From NCBI GenBank assembly GCA_052389435.1, contig JBQTIB010000030.1, positions 1 to 58,166 on the forward strand: a DNA stretch of 58,166 bases, read 5' to 3'. The notes below the pieces were generated by a model. That model ran no database searches, was not told the DNA's origin, and worked only from the letters and a program-made list of their open reading frames with translations. Below are positions 8,573 through 17,617 of this stretch, piece by piece (within the stretch, counting starts at the first letter, position 1; the number at the start of each line of letters is the position of its first letter). A program made the translations under genes and the position numbers. Source of the DNA: JBQTKD01 sp052389435 (GTDB lineage: Bacteria; Actinomycetota; Actinomycetes; Sporichthyales; Sporichthyaceae).

Positions 8573-10345
8573 TTAGCGGAGGTCGATCACCGACGGGGAG
8601 GGGTCGGGGGCGTAGAGATCCTCGATCTGCGCGGCGTAGCGGGCGGCGATGGGCTTGCGGCGCAGCTTCATCGTCGGAGTCAGTTCCTCCGACGCCGGCG
8701 CCCAGAAGGCATCGAGGATTCGGAACCGTTTGATCTGCTCGACGCGGGACAGCCGCAGATTGGCCGCGCGGACGCTGGACTCGAGCGTCTCGCGGACCGC
8801 GGGGTCGGCGGCCAGCGCGGCGGCGGAGGCGTCGGGGCGGCCGTTGTCCTTCGCCCAGGCCGCAGCAGCGTCGGCTTCCAGGACGATCAGCGCGGTCACG
8901 TAGGGGCGGGCGTCGCCGATCGCGACGACGTTGCCGATGAGCGGAGCGGCTGCCTTGACCGTGAGTTCGATGTTGGCCGGGGACATGTTCTTGCCGGCCT
9001 CGTTGATGATCAGTTCCTTCTTGCGGTCGACGATCGACACGTAGCCGTCCTCGTCGATCGTCGCGACGTCGCCGGTGTGCAGCCAGCCGTCGGCGTCGAT
9101 CGCCTCGGCCGTGGCCTCCGCAAGCGCCCGATAGCCGGTCATGTTCTGCCGACCGCGGAACAGGAGCTCCCCGTCCTCGGCGAGGCGCACCTCGGTGCCG
9201 GGGACGGCACGTCCGACCGATCCGATTTTCCGGTGCCCCGGGGCGTTGGAGATGCCGATGCCGCTGACCTCGGACATGCCCCAGCACTCGTAGATCTCGA
9301 TGCCGAGGGCGCCGAAGAACACGAGAGTCTCGGCGGGCACGGCGGCCGCGCCGCAGACCGCCCAGCGGACCCGGTCCATGCCGATCTTCGCGCGCAGCGC
9401 GCCGAGCACCGGCGCCGCGGCGTCGACGGCCGCGGCCAGTTCGGCCGGCACCTCCTCGCCGCGGCGCGTCGCCTCCTGTGCGGCGACGGCGGCGGCGACG
9501 GCCTTCCGAACGGGCTCGGGCTGCGCGGTCAAGCCGAGTTCCAGGGCACCGCGGATGCGCTGCCAGACGCTGGGCACCGCACCCCAGTAGTCCGGGCGGA
9601 CCTCGGGTAGGGCGAGCGCGACCTGGCGGGGATCGGCGACGCAGGTGAGCGTCGAGCCGTGCGCGAGCTGGGTGTAGTGCATGACGCCGCGTTCGGCGAT
9701 GTGCGCGGACGGCAGGAACGACACCGAGGTGTCGCCGAAGCGGATGGGCAGCCACTCGGTGACCGCCCACACCTGGGCCAAAGCCTGTTCGTGGGTGATC
9801 TCCACGCCCTTGGACGGGCCGGTGGTGCCGGAGGTGTAGATCAGGGTCGCGAGGTCGGTGGGTTGCACGGCCCGCCAGGTCGCGTCGAAGTCGATGGGCG
9901 CGGCCCCGGCCTCGAGTTCGGCGAGGGAGTGGGTGCCCGGAGCGTCGTCGACGGTCACGACGCATCCTGCGCCGGCCTCGAGCAGGCGCGCCGCGAAGGC
10001 GGCCTCGCTGATCACGACCTTGGTGGCTGCGTTGGCGAAGAGGTGCTCGATCTGTTCGGGCGAACTGGAGTTGTAGATCGAGAACGGGCATGCGCCGAGG
10101 TGCAGGGCCGCGACGTCGACGAGGTGGAACTCGGGCCGGTTGACGAGCATGAGCGCAACGGTGTCCCCGCGCCCGACGCCGAGCCCGGCCAGCGCGGCCG
10201 CGATGCTGCGCACCCTCTCCGCGTACCGGCCCCAGGTCACTTCGACGGCTCCACCCACGGTCCGGAGCGCCACGGCGTCCGGGTCGATCGCGGCGGTGCG
10301 TTGAAACGCCTCGCACAGCGTCTGCGGTCGGGGGCTTTCGGACAT
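8573..10345 (-). CDS. long-chain fatty-acid-CoA ligase (AMP-binding, FadD15-like)
   Basis: This 590-residue adenylate-forming enzyme activates a fatty acid to acyl-AMP and then acyl-CoA. The P-loop-like motif is YTSGTTGPSKGVEITH. YECWGMSEVSG and LHTGDVATIDEDGYVSIVDRKKELIINEAGKN mark the A5 and A7-A10 core motifs. A helical insert before A5 is typical of FadD15/ACSBG-type long-chain ligases. The ATG at 10345 was chosen because GAGGAGGT lies 8 nt upstream. The gene is divergent from the AAA ATPase gene. The last codons have been duplicated downstream within the tandem repeat. Confidence 0.9.
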   Translation of the reverse strand: MSESPRPQTLCEAFQRTAAIDPDAVALRTVGGAVEVTWGRYAERVRSIAAALAGLGVGRGDTVALMLVNRPEFHLVDVAALHLGACPFSIYNSSSPEQIEHLFANAATKVVISEAAFAARLLEAGAGCVVTVDDAPGTHSLAELEAGAAPIDFDATWRAVQPTDLATLIYTSGTTGPSKGVEITHEQALAQVWAVTEWLPIRFGDTSVSFLPSAHIAERGVMHYTQLAHGSTLTCVADPRQVALALPEVRPDYWGAVPSVWQRIRGALELGLTAQPEPVRKAVAAAVAAQEATRRGEEVPAELAAAVDAAAPVLGALRAKIGMDRVRWAVCGAAAVPAETLVFFGALGIEIYECWGMSEVSGIGISNAPGHRKIGSVGRAVPGTEVRLAEDGELLFRGRQNMTGYRALAEATAEAIDADGWLHTGDVATIDEDGYVSIVDRKKELIINEAGKNMSPANIELTVKAAAPLIGNVVAIGDARPYVTALIVLEADAAAAWAKDNGRPDASAAALAADPAVRETLESSVRAANLRLSRVEQIKRFRILDAFWAPASEELTPTMKLRRKPIAARYAAQIEDLYAPDPSPSVIDLR

Positions 10346-10420
10346 CGCAGCGACCTCCTCGTCGGCTGAGCGCAGTCTGGCACCCGCGGTCGCGACCGAC
10401 CGCGGACGAACGAGACGACG

Positions 10421-10426
10421 TAGGTT
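10421..10426 (+). promoter_or_regulatory. -10 box of a leaderless promoter (AAA ATPase)
   Basis: TAGGTT, then 7 nt, then the ATG at 10434. It is the same box and spacing as for the Crp-type gene. Confidence 0.5.
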
Positions 10427-10433
10427 GCAACGC

Positions 10434-11840
10434 ATGAGACCGCTCACCGATCCCCCCGCCGCGAAGACGCTCGGCGAACTGCGCGCGCTGGGGCACCGCT
10501 ACGTACCCGTGAAGGTCGAGCTGCGCAGGAACCTGACCGCGCTGCTCCGCTCCGGTGGGCCGCGGTTCCCCGGGATCGTCGGCTTCGACGCGACCGTGCT
10601 TCCGCAACTCGAACGCGCTCTGCTGGCCGGGCACGACCTCGTCCTGCTCGGCGAGCGGGGCCAGGGCAAGACCCGGCTGGCCCGGACCCTGACCTCGCTG
10701 CTGGACCCGTGGACGCCCTACATCGCCGGTTCGGAGTTGCGCGAGCACCCGTTCGAGCCGGTCACTCCGTACGGCAGGGCGCTGGTTGCGCAGGCGGGCG
10801 AGGACCTGCCGATCTCCTGGCTGGCCGCCGAAGACCGCTACGCGGAGAAGCTCGCCACCCCGGACACCTCGATCGGCGACCTCATCGGCGACATCGACCC
10901 GGTGAAGGTGGCGGCGGGGCGCAGCCTCGGGGATCCGGAGACCGTGCACTACGGCCTGGTCCCGCGCACGAACCGCGGGATCTTCGTCGTCAACGAACTC
11001 CCCGACCTCGCCGAGCGCATCCAGGTCGGGCTGCTCAACGTCCTCGAGGAACGCGACGTGCAGATCCGCGGCTACGCCCTGCGGCTGCCGCTGGACCTGC
11101 TGCTGGTCGCGACGGCCAACCCGGAGGACTACACCAACCGCGGCCGGATCATCACTCCGCTCAAGGACCGGTTCGGCGCCGAGATTCGCACCCACTATCC
11201 ACTCGAACTCGACGACGAACTCGCGTTGATCCGCCAGGAGGCGGACCTGGCCGCCGACGACTGCCTGGTGGCGGACTACCTGCTGGAGATCGTCGTCCGC
11301 TTCACCCGCGGGGTCCGCGAATCGAACGCCGTCGACTCCCGCTCCGGGGTGTCGGCCCGGTTCGCGATCGCCGCGGCGGAAACGCTGGCGGCGTCGGCTC
11401 GCCGACGGGCGGCGATCGTCGACGAACCAGCGGTGGCCCGCGTCGCGGACCTGGCCGGGATCGTCGCGACGCTGCGGGGCAAGGTCGAGTTCGAGGCCGG
11501 CGAGGAGGGCCGCGAACTCGACGTGCTCGCCCACCTGCTGCGCCGGGCCACGGCCGAGGTGTTCCGCGACCGCCTGGCCGGCTCCGACCTCAGCGCGCTG
11601 GTGGAGCGGGTGGCGAGCGGCGAGGCCGTCGCGTCCGGCGACGTAGTCGCCGCAGCCGACCTGCTCGGCCAACTCGGCCCGATCGCCGGCCTGGGCAAGA
11701 TGCTCGCCCGCCTGGGCACCGACGATCTGGAGTCCCCGGGAGCGGCGGCAGCGGCGGCGGAATTCGCTCTGGAAGGTCTGTACCTCACGAGGAAGATCTC
11801 CAAAGCCACCGAGGCCGGCAGAGCGGTCTACGGCGCATGA
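10434..11840 (+). CDS. MoxR/ChlI-type AAA+ ATPase (magnesium-chelatase-like)
   Basis: This 468-residue cytosolic ATPase has Walker A GERGQGKT at residues 73-80, FVVNELPDL in the Walker B place (Asn instead of the usual Asp), and a sensor-1-like VATANPEDYTN. It resembles ChlI/BchI and the MoxR family, which work with a von Willebrand A partner as remodelling chaperones or metal inserters. The next gene encodes such a partner, so the two probably form one complex. No other chelatase subunit or porphyrin gene is nearby, so chlorophyll or cobalamin synthesis is not implied. The start ATG follows a leaderless-type promoter; a TTG three codons earlier is unlikely. Confidence 0.87.
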   Translation: MRPLTDPPAAKTLGELRALGHRYVPVKVELRRNLTALLRSGGPRFPGIVGFDATVLPQLERALLAGHDLVLLGERGQGKTRLARTLTSLLDPWTPYIAGSELREHPFEPVTPYGRALVAQAGEDLPISWLAAEDRYAEKLATPDTSIGDLIGDIDPVKVAAGRSLGDPETVHYGLVPRTNRGIFVVNELPDLAERIQVGLLNVLEERDVQIRGYALRLPLDLLLVATANPEDYTNRGRIITPLKDRFGAEIRTHYPLELDDELALIRQEADLAADDCLVADYLLEIVVRFTRGVRESNAVDSRSGVSARFAIAAAETLAASARRRAAIVDEPAVARVADLAGIVATLRGKVEFEAGEEGRELDVLAHLLRRATAEVFRDRLAGSDLSALVERVASGEAVASGDVVAAADLLGQLGPIAGLGKMLARLGTDDLESPGAAAAAAEFALEGLYLTRKISKATEAGRAVYGA

Positions 11841-11862
11841 CCCCGATCCCGCCAATCCGGCA

Positions 11863-11980
11863 ACGTCCGACCAGACGAGGCCCATGGGCCACCTTCGGTC
11901 GGACCTCCCGTGTCTCGTGGAGGCCGGCGCGCAGAACGTCCGACGGGGTGAGGCCCATGGGCCACCCTTGGTCGGACGTT
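11863..11980. repeat. 73-bp-period palindromic array, locus A (two copies)
   Basis: Two ~44-bp inverted repeats sit in the gap between the ATPase and VWA genes. The arms CGTCCGAC and GTCGGAC surround a central 12-bp palindrome GGCCCATGGGCC (11879-11890 and 11952-11963). The second copy has perfect 10-bp arms (AACGTCCGAC at 11935, GTCGGACGTT ending 11980). The copies start 73 bp apart (11864 and 11937). A stray half-arm GGTCGGAC follows near 12000. Confidence 0.8.
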
Positions 11981-12078
11981 CCCACGTCGCCGGAGGCACG
12001 GTCGGACACGCCTCGGAGCCCTCGCGACGGTGATCTGGTGCGCTGTCGGGATACCACGAGCACGTCCGGGGGCGGGGC

Positions 12079-14211
12079 GTGAGCCGGTATCGCTACGGGC
12101 CGTTCGACGACGGGCCCGATCCCCTGGCCGCGCCCTTCGACGTCCGGTCGGCGCTGGACGCCGTCGGCGAACGGGTACTGGCCGGCGAGGATCCGAACGA
12201 GGCGTTGCGCGAACTGCTGCGCCGTGGCGCGCCGGGCCGCCGGGGCCTGGAGTCGATGCGTCGCGAGGCGCTGCGCCGGGCGCGGGAGGCGCGGCGCAAC
12301 TTCCGCGGCGACGGCACGCTGGAGGAGGTCCGCCGCCTGCTCGAGGAGGCGCTCGAGGCCGAGCGCACCGCGCTGTTCCCGGACCCGTCCGACGACGCCC
12401 GGTTCCGCGAGGCCCGGTTGAGCGCCGTCTCCCCCGACCAGGCGGCCCGCGCCGTGCAGGAACTGCGCGAGTACGACTGGCGCTCCCCCGAGGCGGCCGC
12501 GGCCTACCAACAGATCCGGGACCTACTGCGCGAGGAGGTCCTGGACAGCCAGTTCGCCGGCATGAAGCAGGCTCTGTCCCAGGCCGGGCCGGAGGACGTC
12601 GCGCGCGTGCGGGACATGCTCGCCGAGCTCAACGAACTGATCGCGGCCGACGAGCGCGGCGAACTGACCCAGGACCGCTTCGACGACTTCGTCGCCCGCC
12701 ACAGCGACTTCTTCCCCGACAACCCGCAGACTCTCGACGAGCTGATCGACTCCCTCGCTCGGCGGATGGCCGCCGCCCAACGACTCATGGCATCCCTCAC
12801 TCCGGAGCAGCGCGCGGAACTCGGCGCCCTCGCGGCCGGGGTCCTCGACGACCTCGGCCTGTCCGCGGAGATGGCGCGCCTGTCCGACGCACTCCGGTCC
12901 CGGCGCCCGGACCTGGACTGGGACTCCCCCTCGCGGCTTTCGGGCGACAACCCGCTGGGCCTGGGCGACGCCACGACTGCGATGGCGGAGTTGGCCGACC
13001 TCGAAGACCTCGCGGCGAGTCTGAGCCAGGACTATCCCGGCGCGGACCTGGACGACGTCGACGAGGAGGCCGTGCGCCGGGCGCTGGGTCGCGGCGCCCT
13101 CGACGACCTGTCCGAATTGCGCCGCATCCAACGCGAGCTGGAGGAACAGGGCTGGCTGGACCGCGCCGGCGGCCGCCTCGAGCTGACGCCCAAGGCGATC
13201 CGGCGGATCGGGCAGGCGGCGCTGCGCAAGGTGTTCTCCTCGCTGGCGACCTCCCGCCGCGGCGGGCACGAGATCAAGGCCGCGGGGGCCGCCGGCGAGC
13301 TCACCGGTTCGACCCGGCCGTGGGAGTTCGGCGACGCCCAGCCCCTCGACGTCGTCCGCACCCTGACCAACGCCATCCGCCGAACCGCGGGCGAAGACTC
13401 CTCGGATCGGCTCCACACGACACTTCCTCCGGCCGACCTCCACCCCGCGGGGCCTGCGGCCGGCCTGCACCCCACACGGCCTCCGGCCGGCCCGCACCCC
13501 ACACGGCCTCCGGCCGGCCTGCACCCCACGCGGACTCCGGCCGGGCCCCATCCGACCCGGCCTGCCGCCCGCATCGAGCTGGCGGTGGAGGACTTCGAGG
13601 TCGGGGAAACAGAGCGTCGCGGGCGCGCGGCGGTCTCGGTGCTGATCGACACCAGCTACTCGATGGCCCTGCGCGACACGTGGGTCTCGGCCAAGACCAC
13701 GGCCCTCGCGCTGCACGCCCTGGTGACCGGGATGTACCCGCAGGACGCGGTGCAGCTGATCACCTTCGCCCGCTACGCCGCCGAGATCACCCCCGCCCAG
13801 CTCGCCTCGCTGGAGCCCGACTACGTCCAGGGCACGAACCTGCAGCACGGACTGCTCCTGGCCGGACGCTTCCTGGACCGCCACCCGGGCTGCGATCGGA
13901 TCGTGCTGATCGTGACCGACGGCGAGCCGACCGCCCACCTCACCCGCGATGGGCAGGCCTGGTTCGACTGGCCGCCGGACCCCGAAACCGTCGCGCTGAC
14001 CTACGCCCAGGTCGACGCGATGACCAAGCGTCGAGCCCAGCTCTCGGTGTTCTCCCTCGACCCGGACCCCCGGCTGACCGCGTTCTGCGAGGAGGTCGCC
14101 CGGCGCAACGGCGGGCGGGTCTTCTTCCCCGACCCCGAGCGCCTCGGCGACTACGTGGTCAGCGACTACCTCCGCCGCCGCGCCGCCACCTCCCGCCGCC
14201 GCGCCGGCTAG
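12079..14211 (+). CDS. von Willebrand A domain protein, partner of the AAA ATPase
   Basis: This 710-residue protein has a long charged, mostly helical N-terminal region (about 1-440) and a C-terminal VWA domain (about 515-690). The metal-ion-dependent adhesion site is visible: D524-x-S-x-S in IDTSYSMAL, T in VQGTNLQHG, and D in VTDGEPT. Between the parts, about residues 452-496 are a repeated Pro/His linker with AGLHPTRPP-like steps, encoded by a ~27-bp minisatellite. With the preceding ATPase it forms a MoxR-VWA pair, as in ChlI/ChlD-type machines. The GTG start lies 238 bp after the ATPase gene, beyond a palindromic array, so it may have its own promoter. Confidence 0.85.
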   Translation: MSRYRYGPFDDGPDPLAAPFDVRSALDAVGERVLAGEDPNEALRELLRRGAPGRRGLESMRREALRRAREARRNFRGDGTLEEVRRLLEEALEAERTALFPDPSDDARFREARLSAVSPDQAARAVQELREYDWRSPEAAAAYQQIRDLLREEVLDSQFAGMKQALSQAGPEDVARVRDMLAELNELIAADERGELTQDRFDDFVARHSDFFPDNPQTLDELIDSLARRMAAAQRLMASLTPEQRAELGALAAGVLDDLGLSAEMARLSDALRSRRPDLDWDSPSRLSGDNPLGLGDATTAMAELADLEDLAASLSQDYPGADLDDVDEEAVRRALGRGALDDLSELRRIQRELEEQGWLDRAGGRLELTPKAIRRIGQAALRKVFSSLATSRRGGHEIKAAGAAGELTGSTRPWEFGDAQPLDVVRTLTNAIRRTAGEDSSDRLHTTLPPADLHPAGPAAGLHPTRPPAGPHPTRPPAGLHPTRTPAGPHPTRPAARIELAVEDFEVGETERRGRAAVSVLIDTSYSMALRDTWVSAKTTALALHALVTGMYPQDAVQLITFARYAAEITPAQLASLEPDYVQGTNLQHGLLLAGRFLDRHPGCDRIVLIVTDGEPTAHLTRDGQAWFDWPPDPETVALTYAQVDAMTKRRAQLSVFSLDPDPRLTAFCEEVARRNGGRVFFPDPERLGDYVVSDYLRRRAATSRRRAG

Positions 14212-14244
14212 TCGCTGGCACCGCCACCTCCCGCCGCGTGCGTA

Positions 14245-14361
14245 GCGTCCGACCAAGCGTGGCCCATAAGCCTCGCTTCGTCGGACGCAACGGGGGGTGG
14301 CTCGCGGCAGGTGCGTAGCGTCCGACCGGGTGGTGCCCATGGGCCTCCTCTGGTCGGACGC
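14245..14361. repeat. 73-bp-period palindromic array, locus B (two copies)
   Basis: This is the same family as the array before the VWA gene. Copies at 14245-14288 and 14318-14361 have arms GCGTCCGAC/GTCGGACGC, again 73 bp apart. The second has perfect 10-bp arms and a GCCCATGGGC core; in the first the core has decayed to CCCATAAG. It lies between the VWA and MFS genes. Confidence 0.8.
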
Positions 14362-14424
14362 AACGGGGTGGCGCGCGGGGAAGAGAACGGGGCATCGGTC
14401 GGTTCGTGGAAGGGTGACCCGGCC

Positions 14425-15651
14425 ATGCGCGAACTGATCCGGCGGAAAACCGCCCGCTCCGACCTCCCCCGGGAGGTGTGGGTGCTCGCGGCGATCGCGT
14501 TCTCCGTCGCGATCGGCTTTGGGATCGTGGCGCCGATCATCCCGGTCTTCGCGCGCGAGTTCGGCGTCGGGCAGACCGCCGCCGGCTTGGTGATCTCGGC
14601 GTTCGCGTTCATGCGCCTGGTCTGCGGGCCGTGGGGCGGCGCGCTCGTCAACCGGTACGGCGAACGGCTGGTCCTGGCCACCGGCATGGGCATCGTCGCG
14701 GTGTCCACCCTGCTGACGGGGCTGGCGCAGACCTTCGAACAGATGCTGATCCTGCGCGCCGTGGGCGGCGTCGGCTCGGTGATGTTCACCGTGTCCGCGC
14801 AGAGCCTGCTGCTGCGCACCGTCGCCGCCCACCAACGCGGCCGGGCCAGCGGCGTGTTCTCCGGCGGCTTTCTGCTCGGCGGGGTCAGCGGACCGTTCCT
14901 CGGCGGGGTGTTCGGCAGCATTTCGCTGCGCCTGCCGTTCTTCATCTACGCGGGGACGCTGGTGGTGGCCGGCGCGATCGGCATGGTCTACCTGGCCCGG
15001 GCGGACGTCGGCGAAGGCCCCGCGGGCGGCCCGACCTCGACGACGACGCTGCGCGAGGCCCTGCGTCACAAGGCCTACCAGGCGGCGCTGACCGCCAACG
15101 TCGGCACGGGCTGGATTCTCTTCGGCATCCGCTCTTCGCTCGTGCCGCTGTTCGTCGTGGAGGTCCTGCGGCGCGGACCGCTGTGGACCGGGATCGGCCT
15201 GCTCGTCGGGTCGGTCGTGCAGGCCCTGCTGATCTACCCCATCGGCCGGATCGCGGACAGCGTCGGGCGCCGGCCGCTGATCATCGCCGGCACGAGCGGA
15301 GGCGTGGTCGGCTCGCTGCTGCTCGCGTTCGTCGAGAACGAGGTCGGCTTCCTCGTCGCCATGGTCGCGTTCGGCATCGCCGCCGCCTGCCTGAGCGTGG
15401 GACCGGCGGCGGTCGTCGGCGACGTCGTCGTCGGCCGCGGCGGCACCGTGGTCGCCACCTACGGCATGGCCGCCGACGTCGGGGCCGTCGTCGGGCCACT
15501 GCTCGCCGGGTTCCTGGCCGAGCACGTCTCCTACGAGGCGGCGTTCCTGTCGACGGCCGTCGTCGCGAGTCTCGGCCTGGCCATGGCGATCCGCATGCCG
15601 GAGACCCGGCACCGGGCCACGCCGCCGCCGGCTTCGCCGCAGGAGGCCTGA
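14425..15651 (+). CDS. MFS transporter, 12 TM (DHA1-like)
   Basis: The product (408 residues) is a major-facilitator permease with about 12 TM helices. The loop 2-3 motif reads GGALVNRYGERLVL, and a motif-C-like GGFLLGGVSGPFLGGVFG is in TM5. The second half repeats the pattern (GRIADSVGRRPLI). It is likely an efflux pump for small molecules; the substrate is unknown. The ATG at 14425 was chosen because GGAAGGGTG lies a few bases upstream; a longer frame from 14311 would translate the palindromic repeat and is unlikely. It is convergent with metB, 7 bp apart. Confidence 0.85.
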   Translation: MRELIRRKTARSDLPREVWVLAAIAFSVAIGFGIVAPIIPVFAREFGVGQTAAGLVISAFAFMRLVCGPWGGALVNRYGERLVLATGMGIVAVSTLLTGLAQTFEQMLILRAVGGVGSVMFTVSAQSLLLRTVAAHQRGRASGVFSGGFLLGGVSGPFLGGVFGSISLRLPFFIYAGTLVVAGAIGMVYLARADVGEGPAGGPTSTTTLREALRHKAYQAALTANVGTGWILFGIRSSLVPLFVVEVLRRGPLWTGIGLLVGSVVQALLIYPIGRIADSVGRRPLIIAGTSGGVVGSLLLAFVENEVGFLVAMVAFGIAAACLSVGPAAVVGDVVVGRGGTVVATYGMAADVGAVVGPLLAGFLAEHVSYEAAFLSTAVVASLGLAMAIRMPETRHRATPPPASPQEA

Positions 15652-15658
15652 CGACCCG

Positions 15659-16807
15659 TCAGGCCAGTGCGCGGGTCAGGTCCGCCAGCAGATCCTCGAC
15701 GTCTTCGATGCCGACGGACAGGCGCACCAGGTCGTCGGGAACCTCGAGCGGGGAGTTGGCCACCGAGGCGTGCGTCATCCTGCCCGGGTGTTCGATCAGC
15801 GATTCGACGCCGCCGAGGGACTCCCCGAGGGTGAAAAGGCGGGCCCGTTCGCAGACGGCGAGGGCGTCGGACTCGCCCCCGACGACGCGGAAGGAGATCA
15901 TCCCGCCGAAGCCGCGCATCTGCCGGGCGGCGATGTCGTGACCGGGGTGGGAGGGCAGGCCCGGGTAGAACACGTGGGTCACGTTGCGATGGCCCACGAG
16001 CAGGTCGACCAGCGCCGCGGCGTTCGCGCAGTGCCGCTCCATGCGCACCGCGAGGGTCTTGATCCCGCGCAGCACCAGCCAGGCGTCGAACGGTCCGGCG
16101 ACGCCGCCGATGGCGTTCTGGTGGTAGGCCAACTGCTCGGCCAGACCGGGGTCGCCGACGACGAGGGCCCCGCCGACGACGTCGGAGTGCCCGCCGAGGT
16201 ACTTCGTCGTGGAGTGCATGACGACGTCTGCGCCGAGCCCGAGCGGGGTCTGCAGGTACGGGGAGGCGAAGGTGTTGTCGACGGCGAGCAGCGCCCCGGC
16301 CCCGTGCGCGATCTGCGCCAACGCCGCGATGTCGGCGATGCCGAGAAGCGGGTTGGTCGGCGTCTCGCACCAGATCAGCTTGGTGCTCGGGCGGATCGCG
16401 GCGCGGACGGCGTCGAGGTCCCCGAGGGGGACCGGCGTGTACTCCAGTCCCCACCGGGCGTGGACGCGCGCGAAGAGGCGGTAGGTGCCGCCGTAGGCGT
16501 CGCCCGGGATCAGCACGTGATCGCCCGGCGAGCAGACCGCGCGGAGCAGGGTGTCGGTGGCGGCCAGCCCCGAGGCGAACGCCAGGCCGCGGGTGCCGCC
16601 CTCGAGCGCCGCGAGGCACTCCTCGAGCGCGGTCCGGGTCGGGTTGGCGCTGCGGCTGTACTCGTAGCCGCCGCGCAGGCCGCCGACGCCGTCCTGCTTG
16701 TAGGTCGACACGGCGTAGATCGGCGGGACCACTGCCCCCGTCGTCGGGTCCGGTTCCTGCCCGGCGTGGATGGCTCGGGTCGAGAAGCCCTGCTGCGCGG
16801 AGTCCAT
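15659..16807 (-). CDS. metB: cystathionine gamma-synthase / Cys-Met PLP enzyme
   Basis: The enzyme (382 residues) joins O-acyl-homoserine and cysteine to cystathionine in methionine synthesis. The PLP lysine is in HSTTKYLGGHSDVVGG; YSRSANPTR and the SGLAATDT loop are also family marks. The close relatives cystathionine gamma-lyase and O-acetylhomoserine sulfhydrylase are hard to separate by eye. A cystathionine beta-synthase gene 7 kb away suggests that transsulfuration also runs, so a gamma-lyase role is possible. The ATG at 16807 was preferred over a TTG three codons earlier. A -10-like TAGCGT lies 8 nt upstream. msrA is divergent from it. Confidence 0.85.
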   Translation of the reverse strand: MDSAQQGFSTRAIHAGQEPDPTTGAVVPPIYAVSTYKQDGVGGLRGGYEYSRSANPTRTALEECLAALEGGTRGLAFASGLAATDTLLRAVCSPGDHVLIPGDAYGGTYRLFARVHARWGLEYTPVPLGDLDAVRAAIRPSTKLIWCETPTNPLLGIADIAALAQIAHGAGALLAVDNTFASPYLQTPLGLGADVVMHSTTKYLGGHSDVVGGALVVGDPGLAEQLAYHQNAIGGVAGPFDAWLVLRGIKTLAVRMERHCANAAALVDLLVGHRNVTHVFYPGLPSHPGHDIAARQMRGFGGMISFRVVGGESDALAVCERARLFTLGESLGGVESLIEHPGRMTHASVANSPLEVPDDLVRLSVGIEDVEDLLADLTRALA

Positions 16808-16917
16808 GGGCGGCAACGCTAGTTCTTACGGGCCGGCGACAGGCGGAGCCGAGCCGGAACAGGGCCGACGCCGAAGCGCGTTGGCTACTACGTTGGAGCC
16901 CGACTGGGAGGTCGCAG

Positions 16918-17559
16918 ATGTTGTTCGGACGTGGATCGAAGCAGACCATGGTCGCCCCCGAGGACGCCCTGCCCGGGCGCGCGGAGCGGCCCTACCCGGT
17001 GCCGACGCACCACGCGGTCAACGGCAACCCGCTGTTCCCGCCCTTCCCCGACGGACTCGAGGTCGCCATCCTGGGCCTGGGCTGCTTCTGGGGCGCGGAG
17101 CGGAAGTTCTGGCAGACCGAAGGCGTGTTCACCACCGCCGTCGGCTACGCGGGCGGTTTCACTCCGAACCCGACCTACGCGGAGACCTGCACGGCCAAGA
17201 CCGGCCACGCCGAGGTCGTCCTCGTGGTCTTCGACCCGGCGAAGGTCTCCTACGAGGACCTGCTCGCGAAGTTCTGGGAGATCCACGACCCGACGACGCC
17301 CAACCGCCAGGGCAACGACGTCGGCACCCAGTACCGCTCGGCGATCTACACGACCACCGAAGCCCAGGCCAAGACCGCCGTGGAATCCCGGGACAGGTTC
17401 CAGGGCGCGCTGTCCAAGGTCGGCCTCGGCGAGATCACCACCGAGATCGCCCCGGCCGGGGAGTTCTACTACGCCGAAGCCGATCACCAGCAGTACCTCT
17501 ACAAGGTCCCCCACGGCTACGACTGCCACGCCGAGACGGGCGTGAAGTACCCGCGGTAG
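16918..17559 (+). CDS. msrA: peptide methionine sulfoxide reductase MsrA
   Basis: MsrA reduces methionine-S-sulfoxide in proteins and repairs oxidative damage in the cytosol. The catalytic Cys56 is in GLGCFWGAE; TAVGYAGG, HAEVVLV and GTQYRSAIY are typical. The protein has 213 residues with a normal N-terminal extension. GGGAGG lies 7 nt before the ATG. The last 72 bp of the gene (17488-17559) recur, with one mismatch, at 19250-19321 beyond an insert, so this locus has been duplicated or used as an insertion site. The present gene appears intact. Confidence 0.93.
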   Translation: MLFGRGSKQTMVAPEDALPGRAERPYPVPTHHAVNGNPLFPPFPDGLEVAILGLGCFWGAERKFWQTEGVFTTAVGYAGGFTPNPTYAETCTAKTGHAEVVLVVFDPAKVSYEDLLAKFWEIHDPTTPNRQGNDVGTQYRSAIYTTTEAQAKTAVESRDRFQGALSKVGLGEITTEIAPAGEFYYAEADHQQYLYKVPHGYDCHAETGVKYPR

Positions 17560-17617
17560 GTCGCAAATTCCAGGTCAGCGGCTTGTGCCCCGAATCGGAG
17601 GTATGGGCCTAGCAGTT

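Larger units (their letters stand above)
8329..8592. repeat. 132-bp tandem duplication including the ligase 3' end
   Basis: Two units start at 8329 and 8461 (CGCGCCCCCCGGACT in both), exactly 132 bp apart. Each carries an 80-bp palindromic element and ends with sequence matching the last codons of the acyl-CoA ligase. The real ligase ends VIDLR-TAA (8573-8590); the extra copy reads VIVLR-TGA (8441-8458). Confidence 0.8.

Noticed and set aside
10434..14211. Magnesium or cobalt chelatase for tetrapyrroles
   Set aside because: The pair has ChlI/ChlD-like domains, but no large H/CobN subunit or pigment or cobalamin gene is nearby, so a generic MoxR-VWA role is safer.
11863..14361. CRISPR array
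   Set aside because: The palindromes occur only in pairs, the arms vary, and no cas gene is near. The 73-bp period with degenerate cores does not fit repeat-spacer units.
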